Positions 35,813-47,188 of a stretch of 64,000 nucleotides of DNA are shown in pieces (position 1 is the stretch's first letter; each line of letters begins with the position of its first letter). Below the pieces are notes generated by a model, which saw only the letters and a program-made list of their open reading frames with translations, had not been told where the DNA came from and searched no databases. This DNA comes from Burhinus oedicnemus. Lineage: Eukaryota > Chordata > Aves > Charadriiformes > Burhinidae. The stretch is from positions 2,458,857 to 2,522,856 of the forward strand of contig VFFE01007605.1 in assembly GCA_008921705.1 (NCBI GenBank). Direction: 5' to 3'. The position numbers and the translations under genes are program-made.

Positions 35813-37029
35813 CTGAGGCTTAGCAGATCTGCTGGAGATACCGCAGGCACACAAAGCACCAGCGTATGCTGAGCACCTCGGCATATGTTTTCATAAAGAA
35901 AATATATCTGGATTATCAGGGTTTCTTTTGGGGCAGACTAGGCTGAATTCCATATACCTTTCCTTTCCCTCAAATCCTTTGCCTAAAACTTCTTCCTCTT
36001 CTGTGATCGTCAGTCTGAGATAGAGCAGGTGTCAGAGACAGCTGTACACGGCCACCAAAATCTGTCACACCAGGCAAGAGACACCTTCAAGCTCTCAGGA
36101 ATAATTACTATCAAAGCCAGCGCTTGGCATAAAGACACTGAACCACTCGGGTGCATAGTGAGCAGTTGCCGTATTTACACACACCTCAGATACCTCCATT
36201 TCTACATTTAAATTGGAACTAAAGCAGCGCTTTGCTTATTTAATAGCTAATAAGCTTGGCTCTTTCAACACGAGCAAGAGTCATACAAGAAGAGGGGATT
36301 TGCTTTTGGAAAGCTCGAGAATGTCCTTCAATTTTTCTCCAGCCTGTACATGAGTTTCCTGGCTTGGGGGAAGTTCAAATTGCCGTCAGCTAAAGCTGCA
36401 CCCAAATTTTTATTAGCAGAGGGGGAGGGAAAATGGCTTTCCCTTCCCACAGTTTCCTCCGAGGCTGTTCCTGTGCACAGTAGAGAAAAGGCTGCCGAGG
36501 AGGGAGTTATCCCGAGCCACAGCAGGGCAGGATTATAGCCCTGGATGGGATGTGGATGAGTTTGTTTAAGCCTGGTGACCAGTGAACATCCTCGCCACCC
36601 AGCCAACAGTGACTCTGCAAGGAGCTTTTTCTGCTGTCCTGCAGATTTTTTCTTCCTCATTCAAGGAATCAGATAATGACAGTTTCTTTCAAAGGTTTGA
36701 ACTGAGATCTGCCATGCCTCGGGTGCTCATTTTTATCACCAGGCTGTGGAACAAACCTCTCTGTTTAGCCCTGTTGGCATTTAATAACACACACCCCCAA
36801 AACATCCCCAGCAGGATGCAACGAGACCCTCAGGAGCTGCTTTAGAGCCGTGCAGTGCAAATGCCCAAAGCATAAGAAAAACTATCATCCCATCCCCCCC
36901 GCCCCATCGCACCAGCAGCAGCCACACAAACCTGCCCAGGAACAGGGCTTTCACCCCAAAAGCTCCCTGCCACGTCAGCCAGCCACCCCCCAGCTTTGTC
37001 CCCAGTGTGCCGCCCACCCCTGCTTCCCC
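35813..37029. other. Non-coding sequence between two CpG-dense patches
   Basis: No supported gene. Frames of 60-140 codons on both strands overlap one another without domains. The texture changes from AT-rich (35880-36300) to C-rich (36880-37029). Confidence 0.55.
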
Positions 37030-37305
37030 ATCCCATGCAGGGCAGCGGCGAGCCGGCAGCGGAGGCAGGCTGTTCCCAGCGTGTCGGCACGTCTCGCATG
37101 AAACCCAGGGCCAGGAACAAGGCAGCTGCCTGCGCGCAACGTGCAGGCTGTGTGTGGTAGGGCTGTACTCGCAGCCTGCCAACACCCTGGGCCGGGAACG
37201 TGGTGGGGATGGCCGCTGCCAATGGGAGCCGGCAGGAATGAAGCCATGTGGGAAACTTAAAATGCAAGCGGAGCTGGGAATGCGCGGAGCGTCCTTCCCA
37301 AGTGC
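37030..37305. promoter_or_regulatory. CpG-island-like patch 2
   Basis: I count 20 CpG dinucleotides in about 265 bases, including 'cagcggcgagccggcagcgg', 'gtgtcggcacgtctcgc', 'ctgcgcgcaacgtg' and 'atgcgcggagcgtcc'. G+C is clearly above the flanks. It lies 1.2 kb from the similar patch at 35.5 kb. A regulatory role is inference from composition. Confidence 0.4.
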
Positions 37306-37964
37306 TGTCTGAACTGGCAGGATGGCTGGTTTGGGTCGGTTTTTAATAATGTGGATGGGTGTGCAAGCAGGGAGCGTGGGCAGCGGTATGTTGGGAGAGG
37401 GGCTGAGATGAACCAGGGATCAGCAGAGGTATTTATCTGCAATCTGGTTTGAATATATTACTATGACAGAGATTAGAGACCCGACTCTGATCTTCACCCG
37501 TCTCAGTTACACAGGCAAAAATGTGGAATCTGGATTTTAAAGATGCTCTTTTAGCTGTTACTGAAATCAGAAACAGACTCTGCAAGGGAGAGGGAACGTG
37601 TATTTACATCCATGGAGTTCCTGCGTATTGCTACCCTGTTCTTCACAGAGCAGAACATTGCTGGAGCGTTCATTAAAGCAACCCGAAATTGATCTTATTT
37701 CCTGAAGCATTCCACGTGCTAAACCCACCTAACAACACTCTTTGGAATATTTCCCCTCCATGCACACATTTAATTCACTAAGCTTTCCTTTAGATTTGGA
37801 AGCCTGCTAAAGCTGGAAAATAACATTAAAGTCAATAGGTGACACCCCTCCCCAGGTGAGACTTCTCCAAATCTTATTTCTAAGGTGCACGGGAATTTCT
37901 GCGGAGCGTGGAGCGCTCTGCAAGCAGGGGGGGTTCCACTTAGCAGCTCCATTCATACAAATTG
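37306..37964. other. Non-coding unique sequence before the assembly gap
   Basis: No gene or recognised repeat. Open frames here are short, and one crosses the gap, so it is meaningless upstream of the CR1. Confidence 0.6.
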
Positions 37965-37986
37965 CCCCCCCCCCGCCCCCCCCCCC
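37965..37986 (+). repeat. Poly-C tract interrupted by one G
   Basis: Ten C, one G and eleven C run directly into the unresolved bases. On the minus strand this is a G-run able to stall polymerases, which probably explains the gap. Confidence 0.9.
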
Positions 37987-38006
37987 NNNNNNNNNNNNNN
38001 NNNNNN
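37987..38006. other. Assembly gap, 20 N
   Basis: Twenty unresolved bases. The number is likely a placeholder, so the true missing length is unknown. What follows is a CR1 starting mid-ORF2 with no recognisable 5' junction, so at least the start of that element is probably in the gap. Any frame read across it is not real. Confidence 0.97.
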
Positions 38007-38355
38007 GAGACCTTATTGCTCTCTACAACTACCTGAAAGGAGGTTGTAGTGAGATGGGAGCTGATCTCTTCTCCCAAGTAACTAGCCATAGGACAAGAGG
38101 AAACGGGTTCCAGTTGCGCCAGGGGAGGTTTAGGCTGGACATTAGGAAAAAAGTTTTCACTGAAAGAGTTATCAAACATTGGAACAGGCTGCCCAGGGAG
38201 GTGGTTGAGTCACCATCCCTAGATGTGTTTAAAAGTCGTGTAGATGTGGGGCTTAGAGACATGGTTTAGTGGCAGACCTAGTAGAGTAGGGTCAGTGGTT
38301 GGACTGGATGATCTTAAAGGTCTTTTCCAACCTAAACGATTCTATGATTCTATGA
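38007..38355 (+). repeat. CR1 LINE, copy cut by the assembly gap
   Basis: From its first resolved base this is a plus-strand CR1, nearly identical to 5391-5738 (about 9-10 differences by eye in ~348 bases). It includes the ORF2 C-terminus, the 'agtggcagacctagtagagtag' 3' UTR and the tail 'cgattctatgattctatga'. Its 5' extent is hidden by the gap. The high similarity between copies indicates recent activity of this subfamily in the lineage. Confidence 0.96.
38009..38269 (+). pseudogene. CR1 ORF2 C-terminal end, frame intact to its stop
   Basis: The frame starts with '[20 protein letters not shown]' and passes through '[16 protein letters not shown]' and '[20 protein letters not shown]'. It ends with 'VDVGLRDMV' and TAG at 38267-38269, the natural end of CR1 ORF2. 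No break is seen in the ~86 resolved codons. The polymerase and endonuclease parts are not present in the resolved sequence, so function cannot be claimed. It is either a 5'-truncated copy or a longer one hidden by the gap. Confidence 0.88.
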
Positions 38356-41300
38356 AATCTCAAAGTGATGTAGTGACTACCCGAACCGAGGCAGGTACGG
38401 GGATTTTTGACATCCCTGATGACAGGCTCAAAAGGAAGGGGTTATTATAGATTTTTAAGGTGGTTTGTGGGGGTTTTTCTGTCCTGTTTTGGATATCTTA
38501 AGATCCGCCAACAAAGCAACATCCAACCAGCACGTGGAGCTGGATAAGGACCAGAAAGGGCAGATTAACCGAGAAGGGTGTGCCAAGCCCCTCTGCCACC
38601 TAAGAGGGGAAAAAAGGGTCCCAAGAGCAGCCACACCACCAGAACATCAAGGACTGATTTACACCAGCATTTGTGCTCCGTCACGGAACGTTTGCCATTT
38701 GCTTAATCTTAGAAAGGTGCTTTAACAGCAGGATGCGAGTCCTGTCCTCCCGAGCCGCATACCACCTCCGGCACTCTGTAATGCCCACGGGGCCAAATCC
38801 TGCCCACCTGGCTGGCACAAACAAGGAGATACCACAGGAACCTTATCCTGCCCACACAGAAATGGCTCACCAGACTCAGCGGAGGGCGTATGGAGGAGGA
38901 ATGGAGAGCCAAGCTTCCTTAGGCATCCTCCAGATTTAGACCAGCATCCCGGTGAGCAATGCTTAGCTCAGGCAACATCAGACCCACCTCTTTGAAGCCC
39001 AAATCAGCCGATGGCAACCTGAACAGAAAAATGCTTGCAGACTGCTGGAATCAGTTCCTTGCAGCTTTACTTTGTTTGCTTTGACCTTTCAACAGCAAGA
39101 GGATGGTGTAGAGGGGCACTAACTCTTTGCATCCCACTCCAGGCATTTGCCCAAAAGCAGCTGGTGGCTGGGGGATATAAAATAAAACTCATTAACACAA
39201 CATTTCACTTTCAATCAGAAAGTCAGGAAAGCTGGAATGCTGTGCACAAGCGGGTTGCTTTCCCAGCTGGATAGCTATGCAGACGCCGAGCGATGCTATT
39301 CAAGCCTGGAGGGTTGCCGTGGGTTTGAGGCGGCTGTGGGGACCGAGCTGTCCCATCGCTGTCCCATGGCTGCTGCTGCTGCCGCCTGCGGGGCCAGGCA
39401 GGGCTAACCCGCTACCTTTCCCGCTAGCCAAATGCAGTCTGCAGTCGGCACTGAAAGCAAACTGAAATTAATATTCCCTGAAACAATTGATCCGGGAGTC
39501 TCCAGACAAGGCAGAGAAGAGCAAAATTCCCGCAACTGAGTTTTTGTTGCTGCAGTGATCATCTAAAATGAGTTGTTGAAGCTGGCTCCCCTCCTGCCCT
39601 CCTCAAAAGCTCTCGTATCTTTTTCGTCTAGCAGAAACACGATATAAATTATGTTGGACAGAGAAGAGGTAGGTATGGGTGTATAGTTTAGGAAGGAATT
39701 TGTCTTTAGCTATAACCCCCCTCCAGCATAGCTATGGTACAGGGTAAGAGACAGCTAAACTGAGTCCTCAGTCCAGTCAAAGCTTATCAAGATTCACGGT
39801 ACATCACGGTAATTGCGTGTGTATCTGTCACCAGGAATAAGGAAAAGCAGCAAAAAAATAGGAGGGAGGTTTAACTCTTTCTGCCTGAAAGGATCCAGCC
39901 CCCCTCGCACATATTGCCTCGTCCCAAAGAAGGGGGGAACATGTTGGGCTACGAGCAGCCGAGGTGGATGGCAGTCCCTGCACTGGCTTGGGATCAACCA
40001 GGACCCTTGTGGCCCTGGGGACAGGGTGTTTGTAGGCAGAGGTGCAGCCCCACCATCCCTGCAGATGAAATGCGTGGGGCTTGAGGCACTGGGGGTCACA
40101 GACTGACCCCGGGGTGCTCATCACAGCCCTGGAGGCATGGACATACTGGGGAGGATTTTGGTACAGGGACCCTCAGACACCATGCGTGAAGGCTCCAGCT
40201 ACCAAGCCCTGGGCAGCCAAGGGATGGCTCAGTGCACACTGCTGGAGTGAGCGCATGTCCCAAATCCCACTGGAGGGATGTCACTGGAGGTGTAAGTTCT
40301 GGTGCTTCAGTTCCTTCTCCATTCCTCTCAACTTCTTCTTGCAGCTCATCCAGAGAATTCCTCACTCAGGGTATCTGCTCCCACAATGCCGCTTCTTAGG
40401 CACATCCCTTTACATCTGCTGGACCAGCATCTCCAAGAGCTAGGCCAGGTCAGCTCAGGGTGCCCAAAAATGCTACCACCCAACCCTGTGCCCGCAGCAT
40501 CAGGGACTGCACAGGAACCACAGGGGACCATGGGGCTGGCTTAGGAACATCTCCTCTGCTGTCCAGCCTCCAGCATGAAAGCAGAAGACCTACATGTGAT
40601 GTCAAAGCAATACATCTCAGCCTGAGAAGACTCAGTTGTTCACCTGAGACGAAAACCATGCACCTCCTCCTCCTCAGACTGCGGGTTCTAGTAAATCCAG
40701 AGCTGTCCTTCACTGCTTCTGATGCAAATGGAGGGCTTGCTGCTTTTCAGAGGCACTCCTGTTCCTCTCCTCCCACAATTCAGATTGTCTATCACTTTCT
40801 GGAAATACCCTCTATGGTCTGCCAGAAGAGAAACCCAAGCCAAGGTCTGGCATCAGCCGGTGCAGACGGCACAGCCAAGAAGGTGGTTGCTGGATGGAGA
40901 AACTTCATGCTGACTTTAAGTCCCAAAAAATGTCTTGTGCCTTCAGTGAAAGTCTAGTTCCACTCCCATTCAAAGCTGTAGGAAAACTCCCCTTCTCACA
41001 TCCGTGCTGATCCCCAGAGGGGTTGCCTGTGAATGCCCTTGGAGCAGAGACAGTCCATAAGTTTCAGCAGTGACCCTTCCCTTTCCGATGTCTGCAGCCA
41101 CAGGGGCTCTTGGAGGCCTTCTACCACTTTCCCATGCGTTGGGGAAAGGGCCACATCCTCCTGGGAAGCAAACCAAAGGTTACACCTTGTCTTTTTGTGG
41201 CTTTAGCTCACACCTGTTGGAGGTGGAGCAGGGAAGAAGGTTAATTGAATGGAAAGAACTATTTGAAGACCTTGCACAACATTGAAATGGGAAACATGGT

Positions 41301-42049
41301 GAGACCCTCAGCTGAGCTCATGAGGGCAACACACAGTGTTTCATTTCCAGTCAGGCACGTCTGTCCCCTCCGCACTGGTTGGGTGAGCTGGGAAAGTTTG
41401 CAAGGGACTTTTTCTTTTGTTAGAATATAAATAGCTCCATTCTGAACCAAATCACAAAAGAAGCCCATCAGTATGCACAGATATTTCTGGTTTTCTGCCA
41501 TCATTTTACTCACATCTCTAGCAGTGTTTAAGTAATTCCATGATGGTATTTTAGTTAATCTGAAAACCGTGTTTCCCTGTTATGGATGGTATTTCCAGAA
41601 AATGAATAATTCCAATAAAAATTGTCGGGTTTTGGTTTCTTGGATTTTTTTAAATTCACAAAATTAATAAGAAAGGTGGAAAACTGCTTTTAATTTGAGC
41701 CCTGAGAAGTGATAGCAGTCTTGGAGTTTCTGGAAAGCCACCCTCTTGGGAAGCAGCTCCAGGTCTCTTGTGTCACCTCAGTTGTGGCAGACCAATCAGT
41801 GATGGCTTCACAAAGCTCTCCAGGAGGAAACCTAAAATGACGGGAAGACCTTTGCCATGTTTTGCCTCCCAGCACGTCTTGTCCTGACAATAAGGGGACA
41901 CCAAGCTGCTGCTGCTGGCAAGGAGAGAGGGATCAGCCTGTGACGAGGGGAGGCTGAAGCCGCAGGACTGCATGCTGGGGCTCAGAGCTACTCTGCTGGG
42001 CACATGGGCACTCTGCCATGTGCAAGTGCTTAAAATATTGTAGACTTTT

Positions 42050-42076
42050 AAAAAAAAAAAAAGAAAAAGAAAAAAT
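42050..42076 (+). repeat. A-rich tract
   Basis: Thirteen A followed by two further A-runs separated by single G residues. Low complexity; no retroposed gene is recognisable upstream. Confidence 0.85.
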
Positions 42077-43152
42077 AATCAACAAAGTAGGTCTGATCTT
42101 TTCTCTTGGATGCAGCACTGTTGAGCGTAAGGGAACTATCTTCTCATGCAAAGACCTTGCGGCTGCCTGAATGAGCACTAATTAAATCAGCTATTAAGCT
42201 CAGAACAAGATATCTAAGACAGGCAGAGCCAACCCACTGATTAAAAACAGTGGGTAAGTCTTCATCTGGTACAACCTAGTGTGACGGTGGACAATATTGC
42301 ACTGCACTGATTGATAACAGCTGAAGATCTGCTCTGATATTATTATAATAAACTTAAATATTTGCCATAAAACACAGAGCATGAAAATCCTTCCACTGCC
42401 CACCTGGGTGAGCCCCCTGGCCGATTTTGGCATTTACCTGGAGTGGGAGCTAGGAACTGATATTTCCCGTAACTCCCGTAACCTGTGCCTGCTTGCCTTG
42501 CAGCGTGACGCTGTGGACACGGGTGAGAGGGGAGCAGCAGCACTGCTTAAACCCCAAACGCCAAAACACAGTGAGACTGCTGAAGTGGTACAGAGTATGG
42601 AAAGAGAAAGGCAGGTAAGTACAAATTTGCTGAATGGGCAAGGGGGAAAATCTTGGTGGCAAGTTGGGCAATCAGCAGCATTCAGACAGAGAAAGCCCAG
42701 GAAAACACACACACTGCAAATGCTCTATCCAGCACGGAGGATGTATTTCATTACCAAAGTAACAGTTACAAATAGATGTTCTTGATGTTATTTCTTTTCT
42801 GCCGCGTGCAGTCCTCATTTCTATTTTAGGATTAGGCTGTTCTGACTATAAATAGTCATTATTTTCTGTTAAACTACTCATCAGCTGATGTTCTCAGTTA
42901 TTTACATACTCTCACCTCCCTTCTATGGGTAAAAAGCCAAGACGAAAAGCTAAATTACTTTCACACAGTCATCAGGAAAGCAGTCAGCAGAGCTGGGAAG
43001 AGAGTGTCCTGTCACGCCACCTTAAAATCTTCAATATCGGATGACGCAGACCTTTGCCAATTTTAACTAGTGTATTATATCCAGAAAAACAGTAACTTGC
43101 TGGCAGGATGCTCTGCCATCTTCTCCCGTGCAAAGAGAAATTTTCATTGGGG

Positions 43153-43225
43153 TTGGTTTTTTGGGTTTTGTTTGTTTTTTTGTTTGTTTGTTTGTTTTGG
43201 GTTTTTTTGTTGGGTTTTTTTTTTG
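43153..43225 (+). repeat. T/G-rich low-complexity tract with TTTG repeats
   Basis: About 73 bases are almost entirely T and G, with a TTTG tetranucleotide core around 43169-43196 and T-runs up to ten. It looks like an expanded (TTTG)n/(CAAA)n microsatellite. No target site or retrogene is visible. Confidence 0.85.
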
Positions 43226-43642
43226 CAAGCCATCAGTCATAGATAGAAGGGAGAGAATGAGAAACAAATTCCTGACCGTCAGTGGTGGTGTCCCTATCTG
43301 TAATTAAGGGGAGCTGCCCAGCTCCAGCTACGGCCAAGAAAGAGCCTCCACACGCAGCACAGTCCCACCAAACCCTGGTCCTTCTCAACAGATGAGATAT
43401 TTGCTCCCCAAAATTGAGCTCAAACGAGGCAAGCGAGCAGCAAGCCCCATCTCTCAGTGGGTCCAAGGGTACCAGCGAGCTCCGGCACAGCCACGCAGTG
43501 CCCGGTGGCACAGGCAATGCCACAGCACTGTGAGCAGCGGTGGGTGCCGAGCCCCCCAGCCAGCTCCCTGTGGCTGATCCATAATCAGAGCACGTGGGAA
43601 AGCCCTGGCTACTGCATAACCATGTATTTACACTCTTGCCCT

Positions 43643-43682
43643 GTTTTTTTGCTGGTTTTTTTTTTGTTTGGATTTTTTTTTC
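43643..43682 (+). repeat. T-rich low-complexity tract
   Basis: Runs of 7, 10 and 9 T are separated by short G-containing spacers, followed directly by 'caataaag'. On the minus strand it is A-rich. Simple-sequence drift is the plainest reading. Confidence 0.8.
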
Positions 43683-43899
43683 AATAAAGCCATCCCTAAA
43701 ACGATGAAGGATGCTCAACCCCAGGCTCATGCATTCAGGAGATGTGCAGGGTTGCCCTGAGCGGACCAAGAGGAGGGATGCTGCGTGCAAGGCTGCAAGG
43801 GCCAGTGGCCAGGTGCTGCAGATGAGCTCCTGCCTGCAGATAGCAGTGCTGCGTGTGGTCTTAATACATAAAAGTACTTTCTCAGTACTGAAAGTATAG

Positions 43900-44242
43900 C
43901 AGCCTTCCAGTGCCTGAAGGGGCTCCAGGAAACCTGGGGAGGGACTCTTGGTCAGGGAGTACAGTGATAGGGTAAGGGGTAATAGTTTTAAACTGGAAGA
44001 AGGTAGATTTAGAATAGACATTAGGAAGGAATTCTTGACTGTGAGGGTGGTGAGACACTGGCCCAGGTTGTCCAGAGAAGCTGTGGCTGCCCCATCCTTG
44101 GAGGTGTTCAGGGCCAGGTTGGACGGGGCTTTGAGGAACCTGGTCTAGTGGGAGGTGTCCCTGCCCATGGCATGGGGGCTGGAACTAGATGATCTTTAAG
44201 ATCCCTTCCAATCCAAACCATTCTATCATTCTATCATTCTCC
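43900..44242 (+). repeat. CR1 LINE, 5'-truncated copy
   Basis: A plus-strand CR1 3' end. 'agccttccagtgcctgaagg', 'cagtgatagggtaaggggta', 'aaactggaagaaggtagatt', 'ggtgagacactggcccaggt', 'ccaggttggacggggctttg' and 'ggaactagatgatctttaag' appear in order. The tail is ATTCTATCATTCTATCATTCT, where G-to-C changed the usual GATT unit in both repeats. It belongs to the same subfamily as the 24.6 and 56.7 kb copies. Confidence 0.96.
43948..44148 (+). pseudogene. CR1 ORF2 extreme C-terminal remnant
   Basis: 66 codons read the last part of ORF2 ('YSDRVRGNSFKLEEGRF', 'RIDIRKEFLTVRVVRHWPRL', 'AVAAPSLEVFRARLDGALRN') up to a natural stop after 'LRNLV'. Upstream sequence is lost. The ATG at 43948 is accidental. 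It is a dead fragment of the part after the polymerase domain. Confidence 0.85.
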
Positions 44243-47158
44243 TTCATAGCCCAAAATAAGGGTCAGCTCAAGGCTTCCTCACAATCCATCCAGGTGAGGG
44301 ATGCTGTCCCTGCTGCCAGTGAGAAGAGGAAGGATGATAAGCCCAGCATCCCCATGGCTTCGGCTGCTGGCCTGGGGCATGCAGAAGGATGCAGTGCATC
44401 TCTCAGCATTTTACCTTGCTTCACCTTGCCTGGCTCTGGCATCGCCCCACTGGGACATGTCACCCCTGCATGGCATCCAGCAGGTCCCCGACACTGCTAA
44501 CCAGGCAAGCAGGGCAGCCGAGCCAAAGCGCAGCTGAAGCAGCATCAAGTAAATATTTCAGACATAAAGAGCCTGATTTAAACCAAGTCTTCATAATAAA
44601 TAAACAATTTGCCAGTGCCTCAGTGCCAGCTGTACCAAACACACTGCACTGCTCCCCAGGAAAAGCCAGGGGACTTAAAGTCAAATGCAGAACATACATG
44701 GATCTCTTCCCCAAAACAGCACTGCCCCTGGTTTTCCCCATGCCATGGAAGACCGCTTTCACCCCCAGAGCCTGCACAACTAGGATTTTTCAGCAAACAA
44801 GCCTGGCAAGCGGTCTTCTCAGGACATAAACAAGAAAAATCACATAGAGTCTAATATTACTCCAAACATGACATATTGTGAATTTGTTCTCTACATACAG
44901 CTGATGATATACTTCAACATTTGTATATGAGATAGGGATTTTCCAGCAGTTAGTGTATTAGCAGATGTGGATTTCAACCTTATGCATCCTGACAGTCGTG
45001 GCAGAGCATTACTCCCTCCATGCCTGCAAGATGCAGCGGTGTCAAAGTCCAACCCTTCTCCCAGATGCTTTATGGACAGCAATCCAGTGACTGCTGAACT
45101 CCATAACTTACTTTCCAATTTACTTAAGCAAAGGATAAAAGTCTGGTTTCTGATTTTTTGTTGTTTCTGGGTTTTTTTTATTATTATTAGAGAGAGTTGT
45201 TTCATTCGTCATTTTAACACCTTGCTCTTGGCTTTCCTTCTGTTTAGGGTTTACGAAGAATAAGAGGAGGCAGCATGAAGAACAAGGCGGACTCCCTTGG
45301 CTGGCGTAGGACTGGGCTCTGCAGAAGATTATTTCTTTCTCACAGACATAAGACACAAATTCTATATTATTATAAAGCACTTTTTACCAAGGGTCAGTTT
45401 TTACATTTTATAGCCGCGTGCAAAAGGCTTCCAGATTTCACAAGCATCTGTTGCACTCCAGATTTCATACCCATCTGCTCCGTACTGAGATTGGGAAAAC
45501 TCATGCTTTTCATTATAAAGAGGTTGTTTTGGGGTTTGGATTGTTTTGTTGTTTGGTTGGGTTTTTTTATTGCTATTCATTCATACTTCTCTATGATTGC
45601 AATCGAGCTTTATAAGCTCATTAGACAAACAGTAATGTTTGTAAAGGTGTTATACAGCCGTGTCCCTCACCCTTTCACAGCGGGAAAGCTGCGGTGCTGT
45701 GGGGGTTTGTCATGTTTGCAGCCTCCACCGTAGTCAGGCAAAGCGGGGACCGAAGACGAGTTTGCTGGGGAAGATGCCACTGAAATGTCGTGGCTCTAAC
45801 TGCAGAAGTGAGGTCCCTCGGCACATCGTCAAATGAGTATGAACATCACTTGTGTACCTCTTCTTTAACGGACTTGAGGTCTTGCGGCGAGGTGAAGCGT
45901 ACCGTATCTCCCATTTAACGTTTCATGCATTAGAAAGCATTTCTAGGTCATTTTTATTACTAAGAAAATGTTTGATTTTTTTTCCCACCTGAAGTTCTTA
46001 CAGAAAGTTTGTGGCTTCAGTACTGAGTCATTTTAAGCTTCAAGACTATTGTGTATAATTTCCTAGATTTGTAGCAACAACAAAAAAAGGCCTTTAAAAG
46101 GTACATTTTTATGAAAAATATGATAGGGCAAACATATAAATACCTATATATGTTTTAGTCACAATAAAACATATTCATTACGTTATTTTTGAATGTAATA
46201 CTTCAATGTTAAGCAGTGCATTCCTCTTTTTAAAATAACAAAACTACCTTTTCATTTGTAAATATACTATAGGAAGTCTCCCTATATTATCTTTCTGTAT
46301 AATGTACCGTACTGCTAAATTATCATATCCTATTTAAATGTTTGAAATATTTAGAAGGTTGCATGCAGATTTCATATTTCTTTCTAAGACAAATGAAAAA
46401 AAGTAATAAAAAAATATATTTAAAAAACCTGACAATTGCTCTTAAATTTCTTTAAGCCATCAGGGAACTCCAGCCACTTCTAATAACTTTTTTTGGTGGA
46501 TGAACTGGTTTGGGGAAAAACACTGAATCAGTGAAGCTGATTTAGAGATGTGGCAACTTGATGACACTAGATTAGAAAGTGTTATTCCAGTCCAATTTAC
46601 TTCCCTTTCTCATTTTAGGATTTGGACTTTACCCAAACACCGAGGAATCTTGTTACATAAAGAAAGGTCTATGCCATGCACCTATAGCCACTAGTCCAGT
46701 GTTATGTTACAATCAGTGTAAATCAAGCACTCTGGATCCATAGAAAAACGAGTAAAATGCAGTGATTTAGACAAAATTTTGGTTAGATTAGGGAAGGATT
46801 GTACAATTAAAGTCAGGCAACAAAAACCTGGGAGCTACCCCTTCCTCTTTCTGTGCAGTTTCCGCCCTCGCCCAAAGGGAGGGACTTTGCACCCAAAACA
46901 AGGCTCCTATGCCCCTCCCCAGCTAAAAAGGAAAGCAACACACAGGAAGGGTAAAGCCAGCAAGAGTTTAAATGCATTAAAATCTCCTGGTGTTCCCCAA
47001 ACGGCACCATGCTCCTTCCTGGCTGCTCCCAGTTGTGCAAAGGCAGCTCCACGCCAGGCTGCGACTCCTGCCACAGGGATCTTATACTACTTAATCAAGG
47101 CAACGCCTGGCCTCAGCTCAAGGGTTTCCTCCAGTCCAAACAGGAAAAAAAACAGAAA

Positions 47159-47188
47159 ATATATATATATATGCGCGCACACACATAC
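47159..47188. repeat. Alternating purine-pyrimidine tract (AT)7(GC)3(AC)n
   Basis: Thirty bases alternate strictly purine-pyrimidine: seven AT units, then GCGCGC, then AC units. Such compound microsatellites favour Z-DNA in the GC/AC part and cruciform in the AT part. No gene role is implied. Confidence 0.8.

Larger units (their letters stand above)
38356..43899. other. Non-coding unique sequence with A- and T-rich tracts
   Basis: No supported gene over about 5.5 kb. The 165-codon plus frame (40460-40957) and the 262-codon minus frame (43233-44021, partly antisense CR1) have no recognisable domain. Simple tracts at 42050, 43155 and 43643 are listed separately. Confidence 0.6.

Noticed and set aside
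37856..38269. 137-codon frame crossing the 20-N gap
   Set aside because: Everything upstream of 38007 is poly-C or unresolved. Only the CR1 part is meaningful.
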